From contig NZ_JAMQAW010000012.1 in the NCBI RefSeq assembly GCF_023701525.1, positions 64,762 through 128,761 of the forward strand: a DNA stretch of 64,000 nt, written 5' to 3'. The notes below the pieces were generated by a model, which saw nothing but the letters and a program-made list of their open reading frames with translations, was not told where the DNA came from and searched no databases. A program made the position numbers and the translations under genes. Shown here piece after piece: positions 17,749-26,566 of the stretch. The first letter of the stretch is position 1. Every line of letters starts with the position of its first letter. The DNA comes from Streptomyces albipurpureus (lineage in GTDB: Bacteria; Actinomycetota; Actinomycetes; Streptomycetales; Streptomycetaceae).

Positions 17749-18856
17749 TGCTTCTCCTTGTGGATGTCCGTCCAGGACATCTCTGATCCTGCTAGGGGTG
17801 TCGCTTTGATGGTCAACGGGCTCGATGGCCGGGAAGGGGCCCGGGCGGTGGGTGATGGCATTCGCAGCAGATTCGGCGGGGCGGGCCGCGGGGCCATCGG
17901 CAGATCCACTGCGACACCCACCCTTCCCACCTCGCTGTGTCCTGGCGTACGGTCACCGACCGCCGCTCCCGCCTCGGGCCATCCATTGATCCGACACGCC
18001 TTCGGCATGACCTCGACGGCACAGGTCTCCGCGATCGGTGGGGCCTATGCCCAACGCCGACCCCCGGTAGGTGTGAACACGACTCGGCTCGCTCACACCC
18101 CACAAACTCCCCTGCACCATGGGCCCGTTGAAGAACAGTTTGCCACGCATGGGGTGGAGTGCACAGAGCACTTCGTGACAATGCACTGTGCATACTTCGC
18201 GGCGTGATAGGCCCTCAGGAGAAGGTACGCAGGTCAGCGGCTAGCTGGCCCAAGAGGCGAGGCCCGACGTGGCCCTGGCCGGGAGGGCACCAAACCCCAT
18301 CGCGTGGCGGGAGGAGGGGCGTGAGGACACAGCCGCCGGCGTTCTGGGCGGCGTCACCGTAGGCCCGGCCACGCGGTACGAACATGCCCCATGAGGGGGT
18401 AGCAGCTGGCCATCCGCAGGGAGAAGGCTCAGTGGCCGGGGCAAGCGGAGGAGATCGCGGCATCCGCTCGACTCCGCTAACCATAGGAATACGGTGGATA
18501 CTCACCCATCGAGGGCAACACACGCCCATGCGGGGTGACTTCACTCGCACGGACAGCGGAGGAAGCCCAGGGACCGGGGTGCTTCAGCCGCTCCCGGAAC
18601 CAACCTGACGCGTACTCGGCCCCACCCGCCAAGCGCCCGAACAAGCCAACCGCCTACGCGGCCCGACGCCCCTTGAGTAGATTCCTACCGTCGCAGTCCC
18701 GCACGAGGACACCATAATCTACCGGCTTTAGCTCGACCTTCAATTCCGACAATTGAAACGCTGCCACCTCTCTCTGGAATTCACCACTCCCGCAGGGCAA
18801 TCAGGGCCGGGATCCGCATAAAGGACATCAATATGCCAGAAGCCAGAAGGGGACAT
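17749..18856. other. Long divergent intergenic region (about 1.1 kb)
   Basis: No gene can be supported. The expected XRE partner of the DUF397 gene is not found on either strand. The part from about 18700 to 18856 is AT-richer and should hold the promoter of the amidohydrolase. A perfect 13-bp palindrome is listed separately. Confidence 0.5.
18181..18193. promoter_or_regulatory. Palindrome atgcac-t-gtgcat
   Basis: Perfect 13-bp palindrome in a gene-free stretch, followed 25 bases later by a ribosome-site-like aggagaagg (about 18217-18225) with no clear start codon after it. Operator-like, target unknown. Confidence 0.35.
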
Positions 18857-20575
18857 ATGAATCGCGGTAATGGCATCACCTTGCTCGCCGTAACGGCCGC
18901 ACTAGCCATCTGCTCGATTCCATCGTCTACGACCATGAGCGTGCAACCCCTGCGGAACGTGGCAGCCTCCGACCCCGGCGTACTGCTCACCGGCAAAGTG
19001 GTAACCATGAACGATGCAGGGGAAGTCTGGCCGGGCGCCCGCCTCTGGGTTCGAGCTGGACGTATCGAAGCGATTACCAAAATGGGCGATCCATTACCGG
19101 CAGGCGCAAAAGACGCACAAGTCATCAACACCGATGGTGTGATTTATCCAGGGATGATCGATCTGCACAATCATCCTGAATTTTCCATCTATCCGTTAAT
19201 GCCCATTCGGAAGGCATACAAGGATCGCTATGAGTGGCGATTCTATGAAGCCGCCTACAACAAGCGCATCACTTACCCTCAACTCGTTCTGGCCGCGAAC
19301 GACTACTACGACCTCGGCATGGAAATGGGCCGATACGGCGAGTACAAGGCCATGGCGGGTGGCACAACGGCTCTCCAGGGTGGGAGCGTGGACCGACCGT
19401 ACTCCACCAGCGAATGCCTGGTACGCAATATCGAGAATTCAAGAGTTGGTCCGCGACTGGCCGTGAGCCGTGTGGATATCGGTCGCGACGCGATCGAATG
19501 GGCTGATCTACTGAGGGTAAAAGAAAAAGGCCTGCTGGCGCTGCACCTGGCCGAAGGAACCAGCTCACGTATGGCGACCGAGTACGAGGCCATCAAGAAG
19601 AGCGGTTTGGTAGGTTCCGAACTCATCACCATTCATAACGTAGGGCTCACCCGAGATCAGTTCAAGGATATGGCGGCTCATGGCGCCAAAATGGTCTGGT
19701 CGCCACTTTCGAATTTCCTCCTCTATGGAAAGACCGCTGATGTAGCTGCCGCAAGGAAGGCTGGTCTCGCCATCAGCCTGGCACCCGACTGGGCGCCCTC
19801 CGGGAGTAAGTCGATCCTGGGTGAGCTGAAAATCGCGGATCTCGTAAACAAACATCAACTCAACGGCCTGTTCAGCGATCGCGAACTGGCAGAAATGGTG
19901 ACACGAAACCCGGCCCAAGCTATGCGCTGGACCGACCGTGCCGGTCAGATCGCGCCAGGTTTCGTGTCCGACCTAGTGGTGATGGATGATCAACACAATG
20001 ATCCCTATCGGAACCTGATCGAAGCCACTGAAGAGAATGTACGGCTACTGGCTGTGCGCGGCGAAATGCTGTATGGGGATCAGTACATCATGCGGAAGGT
20101 CCGCCGCGCGGTGGACATCGAAGGCACGGCGAAATTCGACAACAACCGGACCAAGGTCATGGCGGTGGACTGCCCTGGGACGAAACTACCGAAGATGAGC
20201 TTCGCCGAAACAAAGGATCGACTGCAGCGCGCACTCGATATGGATCCCAGCTTTCTCCTGGAACAGGTACAGAGAAGACCAGATTCCGTAAAGAGGATTG
20301 TCGCCGAGCTATCCAACTGTCCGGGTGGCAGTTCAGCCGGCAGATTGACGGCTGCGGATATGAAGCGCCTCCTCAGTTGCCGCCTCGGGTTGCCCTACGA
20401 GAGAACAACGCTGAGCCCCCTGGTCACCAACGACGATGAAGAGTGGATGGCTCGATTGCTGGCCAATCCAAATATCCCGACATACCTGAAAGCCTTGCCG
20501 CATTACTATGAGAGGAAGCAGGAAGAGGGAGAACATCAGGGTAACCAGGGCAACGAACAGCACACTCGAAGGTAG
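18857..20575 (+). CDS. Exported amidohydrolase-family metal hydrolase
   Basis: A 572-aa protein of the amidohydrolase (metal-dependent TIM-barrel) superfamily. The N-terminal hydrophobic stretch (about 5-28) looks like a signal peptide. The beta-sandwich front is followed by DLHNHPEF (HxH metal site), LHLAEGT (His), ITIHNVG (His) and SLAPDWAPSG (metal Asp), with a closing GQIAPGFVSDLVVMD sandwich. The last 130 residues form an extra C-terminal part with an acidic, charged tail. ATG 18857 is chosen because agaagggg lies 5 bases upstream. Codon third positions are clearly less G/C-biased than in neighbours (many aaa, gat, att, tat codons), suggesting later acquisition. Substrate unknown; chlorohydrolase/imidazolonepropionase-like enzymes are the nearest style. 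Confidence 0.85.
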   Translation: MNRGNGITLLAVTAALAICSIPSSTTMSVQPLRNVAASDPGVLLTGKVVTMNDAGEVWPGARLWVRAGRIEAITKMGDPLPAGAKDAQVINTDGVIYPGMIDLHNHPEFSIYPLMPIRKAYKDRYEWRFYEAAYNKRITYPQLVLAANDYYDLGMEMGRYGEYKAMAGGTTALQGGSVDRPYSTSECLVRNIENSRVGPRLAVSRVDIGRDAIEWADLLRVKEKGLLALHLAEGTSSRMATEYEAIKKSGLVGSELITIHNVGLTRDQFKDMAAHGAKMVWSPLSNFLLYGKTADVAAARKAGLAISLAPDWAPSGSKSILGELKIADLVNKHQLNGLFSDRELAEMVTRNPAQAMRWTDRAGQIAPGFVSDLVVMDDQHNDPYRNLIEATEENVRLLAVRGEMLYGDQYIMRKVRRAVDIEGTAKFDNNRTKVMAVDCPGTKLPKMSFAETKDRLQRALDMDPSFLLEQVQRRPDSVKRIVAELSNCPGGSSAGRLTAADMKRLLSCRLGLPYERTTLSPLVTNDDEEWMARLLANPNIPTYLKALPHYYERKQEEGEHQGNQGNEQHTRR

Positions 20576-20700
20576 GCGCCCGGTGTTGTGCCAGAAGCGT
20601 TCCCGAGACGTTGAAGAAGCGCTTGCGAAGGTCGGTGGCCGAGCAGACCGGCGGGTGCCCGTACGAAGGCGCCGGAGCACACGCTGACCGCTCGTGCTCC

Positions 20701-20732
20701 CCCATGGAAGGTCCATCCCATGGAAGGTCCAT
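20701..20732. repeat. Exact tandem duplication of a 16-bp unit
   Basis: cccatggaaggtccat occurs twice head to tail, 20701-20716 and 20717-20732. Each copy is itself a near-palindrome (atgga...tccat). It lies between the convergent amidohydrolase and RpiR genes. Confidence 0.7.
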
Positions 20733-20794
20733 TCAGCCCGGGGGCCCGAGCCTTGGACTCCTGGTGACAGACCCAGAGCATGAGTATTGACTGG

Positions 20795-21733
20795 TCAGTG
20801 CGGTCCACTCCCCCGCTCGCCCCGCCCCGGGCCATCGGGGGCGAAAAGGTCCAGTTCCTGCCAGACCGTCGATACCCGCTCGGCAGCCGATCGGCTCGCC
20901 GCCGGGTCACTGGCCGTCAACTCCGCCACCAAGCCGTAGGCCACGCTGGTGGCCACCGTCATGGACTGGATGTTCGCGATGCCCTCGGTCGGCACGACCA
21001 GGACATGGTCGGACTCCTGGGCGGGCGGGGAGTACCTCGTATCGGTCACCACACAGGTCACCGCACCCGCCCGGCGTGCCGCCCGAAGCGCCGCCCGAGT
21101 GTCCCGGTAGTGCGGCCAAAAGGTCCAGGCCACCAGGCAGTCGTCAGCGCTCAGAGCAGCGAGTGCGTGGGCCAGATGCGCACCGCCCCGATCCTCGCAG
21201 CTGACGGGGAAGCCCCGGCTCGCGGCCACCATGGCGAGGGCCTGTGCGGGAATGGCGTGGGTGCCCGCGGCAACGACGAGGGTACGTCGAGCATCACGGA
21301 TGGAGCGCACGACCGTGCGCGCGGTCTCGAAGTCGAAGGACCGTTCCAAGGCGCCCAGGCTCTGGGCGTCACGGGCGAATGCGGTGGCGAGAAGGCCGCC
21401 GTCTGCCTTGGACGGCTGCCCGGGGACGAACCGCCCGGTGAGGTAGACCGCCCGGAGGTCCGCCTGGAGGTGTGGCCAACCGGCGTACCCAAGGCTCTGG
21501 GCGAAGCGGACGACCGTCGCGGGGTTGACCTCGGCCCGCTCGGCGACGTCAGCCGCGGTGGCGTAGGAGCAGTAGGTGGGTTGGGTGGTCAGCACCTGAC
21601 GGACGAGTACGGCCTTGGGGCCCAAGGGGACTTCGTCCGTCAAGCCGTCGAGCCACTGCGCGACCGTGGTCCCGACTCCGTCCGGGTTCTCGCTCGCGCC
21701 GAGGGCGCCAGGCGTGTCTGGGTCTTCCATCAC
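20795..21733 (-). CDS. RpiR/MurR-family regulator (HTH + SIS)
   Basis: A 312-aa transcription factor. The N-terminal HTH_6 domain (about 10-90) includes PLGPKAVLVRQVL and ATAADVAERAEVNPATVVRFAQ, the typical RpiR recognition helix. The SIS domain (about 125-275) has LVVAAGTHAIPAQALAMV and VVTDTRYSPPAQESDHVLVV and should bind a phosphorylated sugar or related small molecule. GTG 21733 is preferred because AAGGGGAG lies 9 bases upstream; ATG 21730 follows directly and longer versions add non-family sequence. It is divergent from the Tat amidohydrolase gene (143 bp between starts), so it probably controls that gene and itself through the paired repeats between them. Confidence 0.9.
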   Translation of the reverse strand: MMEDPDTPGALGASENPDGVGTTVAQWLDGLTDEVPLGPKAVLVRQVLTTQPTYCSYATAADVAERAEVNPATVVRFAQSLGYAGWPHLQADLRAVYLTGRFVPGQPSKADGGLLATAFARDAQSLGALERSFDFETARTVVRSIRDARRTLVVAAGTHAIPAQALAMVAASRGFPVSCEDRGGAHLAHALAALSADDCLVAWTFWPHYRDTRAALRAARRAGAVTCVVTDTRYSPPAQESDHVLVVPTEGIANIQSMTVATSVAYGLVAELTASDPAASRSAAERVSTVWQELDLFAPDGPGRGERGSGPH

Positions 21734-21750
21734 AGCCCCATTCTCCCCTT

Positions 21751-21792
21751 GCACGAAACCATGCACTGACTGTTGTGTGCACGTAACCATGC
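21751..21792. promoter_or_regulatory. Paired 14-bp direct repeats, probable RpiR operator
   Basis: gcacgaaaccatgc (21751-21764) and gcacgtaaccatgc (21779-21792) differ at one base and are 28 bp apart start to start. They lie in the divergent promoter region. Confidence 0.55.
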
Positions 21793-21876
21793 GACTAGGG
21801 TCCTCGCAATCGAGCACCGCCCGCGAGCCGGCAAACCAGCGCGGAGCCGTAGCCACACCCTCAAGGAGCTATGTCC

Positions 21877-23202
21877 ATGTGCGTTGACCCCACCACCCCG
21901 CCTCCCCCTTCCCGGGTCACGCGCCGTGGCGTGCTGGCCGGAGCAGCCGTGCTCGCGGGCGGCGCGGCGCTGACCGGTACCGCAGCGGGCACCGCTGCGG
22001 CGGCTGAGGATCCGAAGGCCGCAGCGCGGGGCACTTCGTCCCGTCCACCGCGTGGCGGCACGCTGATCATCGACGGCGGTACGCTCCTGGACCCGCTGAC
22101 CGGTCGGGTGACCGAAGACGCCGTGGTCGTCATTGAGGACGGCACCGTGCGGGCGGCCGGCACCCGTAAGGCGACCCGCAACGACGTCGCGGCGGTACGG
22201 AAGACGGCACGCGTCATCCAGGCAGAGGGCCGCTGGGTGCTGCCGGGGCTGGTCGACTCCCATATCCACCTCAGTACCCTCACCGACGCGCACCGCGCGC
22301 TCAGTCTCGGCGCGACGAGCATCCGCAGCGGCAGCACCGCGTTCTACCAGGACATAGCGCTCAGGGAGTTGGCGCGCTGGTCTCCCGAGCGGGTACCGCG
22401 GATTCGGGCGGCGGGAATCTTCGTCACACCGAAGCTCGGCGACACCATCCTCGCGGACCCCGATCTCGCCCCCCTCGCCCGCCTCAAGGACGGGGTACGT
22501 ACCCCGGAGGCGCTGCGCCGCGTGGTGGAGGTGAATCTGTCCCGGGGCGTCGACGTCATCAAGACGCGGGTCAACGAGCGCGCCGGCTCGCCCACCGAGG
22601 ACCCGCTGACTCAGGTCTACAGCCGCGAGCAGCTCTCCGCCACGGTCGCGGCAGCCCGGCGGGGCGGTGCCACCGTGCTCTGTCACAGTTACAGCGAGAA
22701 GGGCATCCACGACGCCGTGGTGGCGGGCGTCAACAGCATTGAGCACGGTGTCTACCTCGGTGAGCACACCATGCGGGAGATGCGCCGCCGCGGTACGTAC
22801 TTCACTCCCACCCTCGCCGCGATGGCGAGCCTTGCCGCCGACCCGAACCCGATCCTCGCCGAGCGCGGTCGCCGCTTCCTCCCGATCGCCAAGCGCGCCG
22901 TGCTGCGGGCGCATGAGTTGGGCGTTCCCATCGCCTCCGGAACCGACTCCTCCGGCGGTGCGGTCGACCCCATCGGGCGCGAGGTCGAGTTGATGCGCGA
23001 GGCCGGGCTCCCGGCGCTCGAAGCGATCCGCACCGCGACCACGGGTGCCGCCCGCCTGATTGGACTGTCGCGGAGCGCCGGCCGCCTCGCACGCGGTTTC
23101 CGCGGGGACGCCGTGCTGGTCGACCGCGACCCGCTGCGGGATGTGTCGACACTCAAGTCCCCCAGCACGGTGATCAGTTACGGATTCGCGGTCGAGGCCT
23201 GA
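21877..23202 (+). CDS. Tat-exported amidohydrolase
   Basis: A 441-aa protein. Tat signal SRVTRRGVLAGAAVLAGG with an Ala-rich end near residue 45. The amidohydrolase fold has DSHIHLS (HxH), LCHSYSEKGIHDA (His), NSIEHGVYL (His) and GTDSSGG (metal Asp), plus the closing GFRGDAVLVDRDPL strand. The Lys in VDVIKTRVNE may be the carboxylated bridging lysine. This arrangement resembles prolidase/imidazolonepropionase-like secreted amidohydrolases, so a dipeptide or cyclic amide substrate is plausible. Ribosome site aaggag (21863-21868) is 8 bases from ATG 21877 and only 2 from ATG 21871, so 21877 is chosen. It is divergent from the RpiR gene and probably under its control. Confidence 0.88.
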   Translation: MCVDPTTPPPPSRVTRRGVLAGAAVLAGGAALTGTAAGTAAAAEDPKAAARGTSSRPPRGGTLIIDGGTLLDPLTGRVTEDAVVVIEDGTVRAAGTRKATRNDVAAVRKTARVIQAEGRWVLPGLVDSHIHLSTLTDAHRALSLGATSIRSGSTAFYQDIALRELARWSPERVPRIRAAGIFVTPKLGDTILADPDLAPLARLKDGVRTPEALRRVVEVNLSRGVDVIKTRVNERAGSPTEDPLTQVYSREQLSATVAAARRGGATVLCHSYSEKGIHDAVVAGVNSIEHGVYLGEHTMREMRRRGTYFTPTLAAMASLAADPNPILAERGRRFLPIAKRAVLRAHELGVPIASGTDSSGGAVDPIGREVELMREAGLPALEAIRTATTGAARLIGLSRSAGRLARGFRGDAVLVDRDPLRDVSTLKSPSTVISYGFAVEA

Positions 23203-23222
23203 GTTACGCCCCGCTAACCCTT

Positions 23223-23257
23223 CCCCTCGCCCGGATGGCCATCCTCCGGGCGAGGGG
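23223..23257 (+). terminator. Hairpin terminator after the Tat amidohydrolase
   Basis: Arms 23223-23235 and 23245-23257 (cccctcgcccgga/tccgggcgagggg) form a 13-bp perfect stem with a 9-base loop, followed by tcttcg. Confidence 0.82.
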
Positions 23258-23790
23258 TCTTCGTCCGCCCATTCCCGTACGACTGGTCCGGTCCGGCTGA
23301 TCCGTACGGACTCCGGGAGCGCCGTGCACCGGGCGAGTTCCCCAGGCGCGATGGGATCTCCGCGGCCATCCCGGGCGGTTCCCCACCCTTCTCACGCGCC
23401 TTCGGTCGGACCTGGTGCTCAACGGGCCGGCCGGAAACGAGGGCTGTCGCCCTCGTTCATCGCGCCGGCCGTTGCCGCACCCCTCCACCGGGAAGCCCCC
23501 GCGCTCGCTACCGCGCGGGTGGCGCGTCTGGCCTTGGACGGAATCCCGGCCTGGCGTAGCAGCGCAGGCCAGGTTGTACTCCCTGGTGACACTGCTCGCT
23601 GGTGAGGACCCGCGCATCGTCGGTGCCTCAGCGGGCGGCACCGTGATGCCTCTTGCCGCCGTGGAACCGCCGCTGGAGTCGGCTGGTCCCTGAGCCGGCC
23701 AACGTCGTCGCCTGTTCCGCAACAACGCATGAGGGGGCGGGTTTGCGGGCACTCGCCGCCCGTGCGGACGCGGCTCGGTACGCTGCGCTG
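23258..23790. other. Intergenic, no gene seen
   Basis: About 530 bp upstream of the HNH gene. Open frames on both strands lack motifs. The HNH frame stays open back to 23653 but without SBD-like sequence before 23791. Confidence 0.45.
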
Positions 23791-24699
23791 ATGGATGCCT
23801 CGGCACGGTGGATCAGCCAGTTCAGCGGCTTGCGTCAGTGGGCCAGGGCTGGTGAGCGAGCCCCGCACAAACCCCTGCTGCTGCTGTACGCGCTAGCGCG
23901 ATTCCAGCGGGACGGCGCGGAGCCGCTGCGGTACTCGGCGGTCGAGCGGGACCTTCGGGGGCTGCTGGCCGAGTTTGGACCGGCGAGGCGGACCACCCCT
24001 GCGTATCCGTTCCACCACCTGCAGAGCGACGGGCTCTGGGTGGTGCGGACCGCGCAGGGCGAGGGCAGTCCCGGTACGGGAGAGCGTGCTCTGCGGGAGA
24101 GCGGAGCCGCAGGGGAACTCGCCCCAGAACTACGGGCAGCGCTGGAGGCCGACCCCGGGCTGTTGGAACGCCTGGTGGGAATCCTGTTGGAGCGCCACTT
24201 CGCGCCGTCGCTGTTCGAGGACATCGTGGCCGCGACCGGTTTGCAGCCGCAGGAGCCGCAAGTCCAGTCAGCCGACGGCTCGACCGGTGTGGCCTACGCC
24301 CTGGGAATGCGACAGGTTCGTCGTGGTGCGGTCAAGATGCGGGCGCGGGTGCTTGAGGCGTACAGCGGCCAGTGCGCCTTCTGCGGATTCGATGGACGGC
24401 TGGGTGAGGTGGCGGTGGGTCTGGAGGCGGCCCATGTGCGGTGGTGGGCGTTCAACGGACCGGATGAGGTGTCCAACGGCCTCTGTCTGTGCACCCTGCA
24501 CCACAGACTCTTCGACAAGGGAGTGATGGGGCTCTCCCCTCAGCGGCGGATCATCGTCTCCCAGCGTTTCGCGGGGCACGGTGAGGCTGCCCGTACACAG
24601 GTGTTCGCCCTGGCGGGGCGCCCGCTGCTCGGTCCGGGTGACGCGGTCCTCGATGGTGCACACATCAACTGGCACACCGCCCAAGTCTACAAGGGCTGA
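23791..24699 (+). CDS. Phosphorothioated-DNA-binding HNH restriction endonuclease (ScoMcrA-like)
   Basis: A 302-aa protein in two parts. Residues about 8-110 match the SBD fold, which recognises phosphorothioate-modified DNA: RAPHKPLLLLYALARF, then the Leu/Glu-rich EFGPARRT, and YPFHHLQSDGLWVV. Residues about 185-260 are an HNH nuclease: Cys195 and Cys198 (CAFC), His215 in LEAAHVRWW, Asn229 in VSNGLCLC, and His237-His238. Known SBD-HNH enzymes cut DNA carrying phosphorothioate (Dnd) modification, and some also methylated DNA, so this is a type IV restriction enzyme acting on incoming DNA. No dnd or sulfur-modification genes are in the window, as expected for a host that excludes such DNA. ATG 23791 is chosen because homology-like sequence begins there; its ribosome site is weak. 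Confidence 0.88.
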   Translation: MDASARWISQFSGLRQWARAGERAPHKPLLLLYALARFQRDGAEPLRYSAVERDLRGLLAEFGPARRTTPAYPFHHLQSDGLWVVRTAQGEGSPGTGERALRESGAAGELAPELRAALEADPGLLERLVGILLERHFAPSLFEDIVAATGLQPQEPQVQSADGSTGVAYALGMRQVRRGAVKMRARVLEAYSGQCAFCGFDGRLGEVAVGLEAAHVRWWAFNGPDEVSNGLCLCTLHHRLFDKGVMGLSPQRRIIVSQRFAGHGEAARTQVFALAGRPLLGPGDAVLDGAHINWHTAQVYKG

Positions 24700-24793
24700 G
24701 GCCGCCGCACCCCCGTGCTACCGGGACAGAGGACAAAACCAGGGGGAGTTCCCCAGTGCGTTCGCGGGCAGTCGACCAAGCGGAGGTGACTCT

Positions 24794-26566
24794 ATGCAAC
24801 CCGAGACTGAGGTGACGAACTGCGGCACATCGGCAGCACGGTGGTCCGAAGTCCTCCATGAACTGTGGTCCGCCGCGGACCGGGCCGAGGATGTGACGGC
24901 ATTGGCCGGCCGCCTCTACACGGTCCTTGCCGAGTTCCCCGGCGTCTTGACGGTTGTGGGTACGCGCTGGCACGGGGGGCAGTTGCGATATATGCGTGGT
25001 CTGCGCACGGCTGATTCCCCACCCGCGCTCCTGGACACGGATCAAGAGGGATGTGCCGAGGCGGCAGCCCGTGCCCCCGGCTCGGGGACTCGGGTCCGGG
25101 AACATGACACCGCCGATCTCGCCGCCGGCTGGCCGGAGGCCGAGTTGCTGCGGGCAGTGGGCGCCAAGCGGGTTGTGGAATGCGTCTTCGCCCTGGACGC
25201 GGGGGATTGGGCCTCCCTGGTGATCGGGCTCGTCTCCGCGGAGCCCGCCGATCCGGCGCTTTCCCTGCGACTGCGGCAGGCATCGGAGGTCGTCGCGACC
25301 TGCAATCGACGCATCGTCACTCAGCGCGAGCACGAACGGCGCCAGGTTCATGACGCGTTCCTGGCAGAAGCGTCGTTGCAGATGGACGCGAGCCTCGATG
25401 TGGAGGAGACGCTCCAGCGCGTGGCACGACTCGCGGTGCCCGCCGTCGCCGAAGGCTGTCTGCTGCACCTGCGGCAGGGGCCACGGCTGGTGCCGGTGGC
25501 ATCCGCGCACATCGCGGCAGACCGTCAGTCCTGGCTCGCGGACACCGCAAGCGGTGACGCATGGCTCACCCAAGTGCTACGGCGTTCGGTCGAGGGCGAA
25601 GGAGGACTGATCCTCAGTGGGAAGGCACTGGTGGGAGGCCCATTGGGCGCGAAGGCAGCAGGGGTGGGCACATCGGTACGAGTGCTCAGCGTCAACCCGC
25701 TACGGGCCCGCGGGCGGGTTCTGGGCACCCTGACGTTTCTCTTCCACCATGAGGACGCGAGTACCCAGATGCCCCGCTTCCTCGCCGACCTCGCCAACCG
25801 TGCCGCCCTCGCGATCGACACCAGCACCCTCTATGAGCAGCGAAGACAACATGTGGTGTCGTTGCAGCGACATCTGCTGCCAGCGGAGCTTCCGCACTCC
25901 CCCGGGCTGGTCCTGAGCTCCGCCTACGAGGTGGCGGACGACTCGCTCGATGTGGGTGGCGACTTCTACGACGCGATACCCGGACCGAGCGGGCGGATCG
26001 CTCTGCTGATCGGGGATGTGTGCGGCCGGGGAGCCGAAGCCGCGGCACTGACTGGTCTCGCTCGCCATACGCTACGGACCCTGCTGGAGGACGGGAGCCC
26101 TGGCGCGCACACTCTGGTCCGGCTGAACCAGGCACTCCACCGGGAGAGGGCCCGGCGGTTCGTCACCGCGCTCGTGGTCACGCTGGTGCCCGAAGGGGAC
26201 GGATTCCGTGCCGAGGTCGCCAACGCGGGCCATCCCCCGCCACTCGTGCGGCGAGCGAGCAGCAGGGTGGAGCGGGTCGAGTGCGGCGGTCTGCTGCTGG
26301 GGGTCCAGTCGTCCGCTGCGTACACCTCGGTCTCCGTTGATCTGGGGCCGGGCGACAGCCTGGTGCTCTTCACCGATGGGTTGACCGAAGCCCGGGCGCG
26401 TGACGGCCGGTTCTTCGAGGACCTGCTCCCCGGCGCTGTGGCACGGGAGGGCGCCGGCGACCCCCGTTGGCTGGCCGGACGGCTGGTGCACGCCGGGGTC
26501 GACTTCCGGGTCAGCGGGGAGGACGACGTGGCCGTGCTGGCCGCCTTTGTGAAGGAGGTTCGATGA
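24794..26566 (+). CDS. GAF-SpoIIE (PP2C-type) protein phosphatase
   Basis: A 590-aa cytosolic signalling protein. Two GAF-like sensor regions (about 20-170 and 195-345) precede a SpoIIE/PP2C phosphatase domain (about 360-588) with its metal-binding motifs: GGDFYD (first Asp of the pair near 390), DVCGRG, NAGHPPP and FTDGLTEA. Such proteins (RsbU/RsbP-like) dephosphorylate anti-anti-sigma proteins and thereby release alternative sigma factors. ATG 24794 follows ggaggtga. The stop overlaps the start of the receiver gene (ATGA), so the two are made together. No anti-sigma or anti-anti-sigma gene is adjacent, so the target is not shown here. Confidence 0.92.
   Translation: MQPETEVTNCGTSAARWSEVLHELWSAADRAEDVTALAGRLYTVLAEFPGVLTVVGTRWHGGQLRYMRGLRTADSPPALLDTDQEGCAEAAARAPGSGTRVREHDTADLAAGWPEAELLRAVGAKRVVECVFALDAGDWASLVIGLVSAEPADPALSLRLRQASEVVATCNRRIVTQREHERRQVHDAFLAEASLQMDASLDVEETLQRVARLAVPAVAEGCLLHLRQGPRLVPVASAHIAADRQSWLADTASGDAWLTQVLRRSVEGEGGLILSGKALVGGPLGAKAAGVGTSVRVLSVNPLRARGRVLGTLTFLFHHEDASTQMPRFLADLANRAALAIDTSTLYEQRRQHVVSLQRHLLPAELPHSPGLVLSSAYEVADDSLDVGGDFYDAIPGPSGRIALLIGDVCGRGAEAAALTGLARHTLRTLLEDGSPGAHTLVRLNQALHRERARRFVTALVVTLVPEGDGFRAEVANAGHPPPLVRRASSRVERVECGGLLLGVQSSAAYTSVSVDLGPGDSLVLFTDGLTEARARDGRFFEDLLPGAVAREGAGDPRWLAGRLVHAGVDFRVSGEDDVAVLAAFVKEVR

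Noticed and set aside
23791-24699. HNH protein as homing endonuclease or mobile-element protein
   Set aside because: The N-terminal SBD-like sequence and absence of intron/intein or repeats favour a type IV restriction enzyme.
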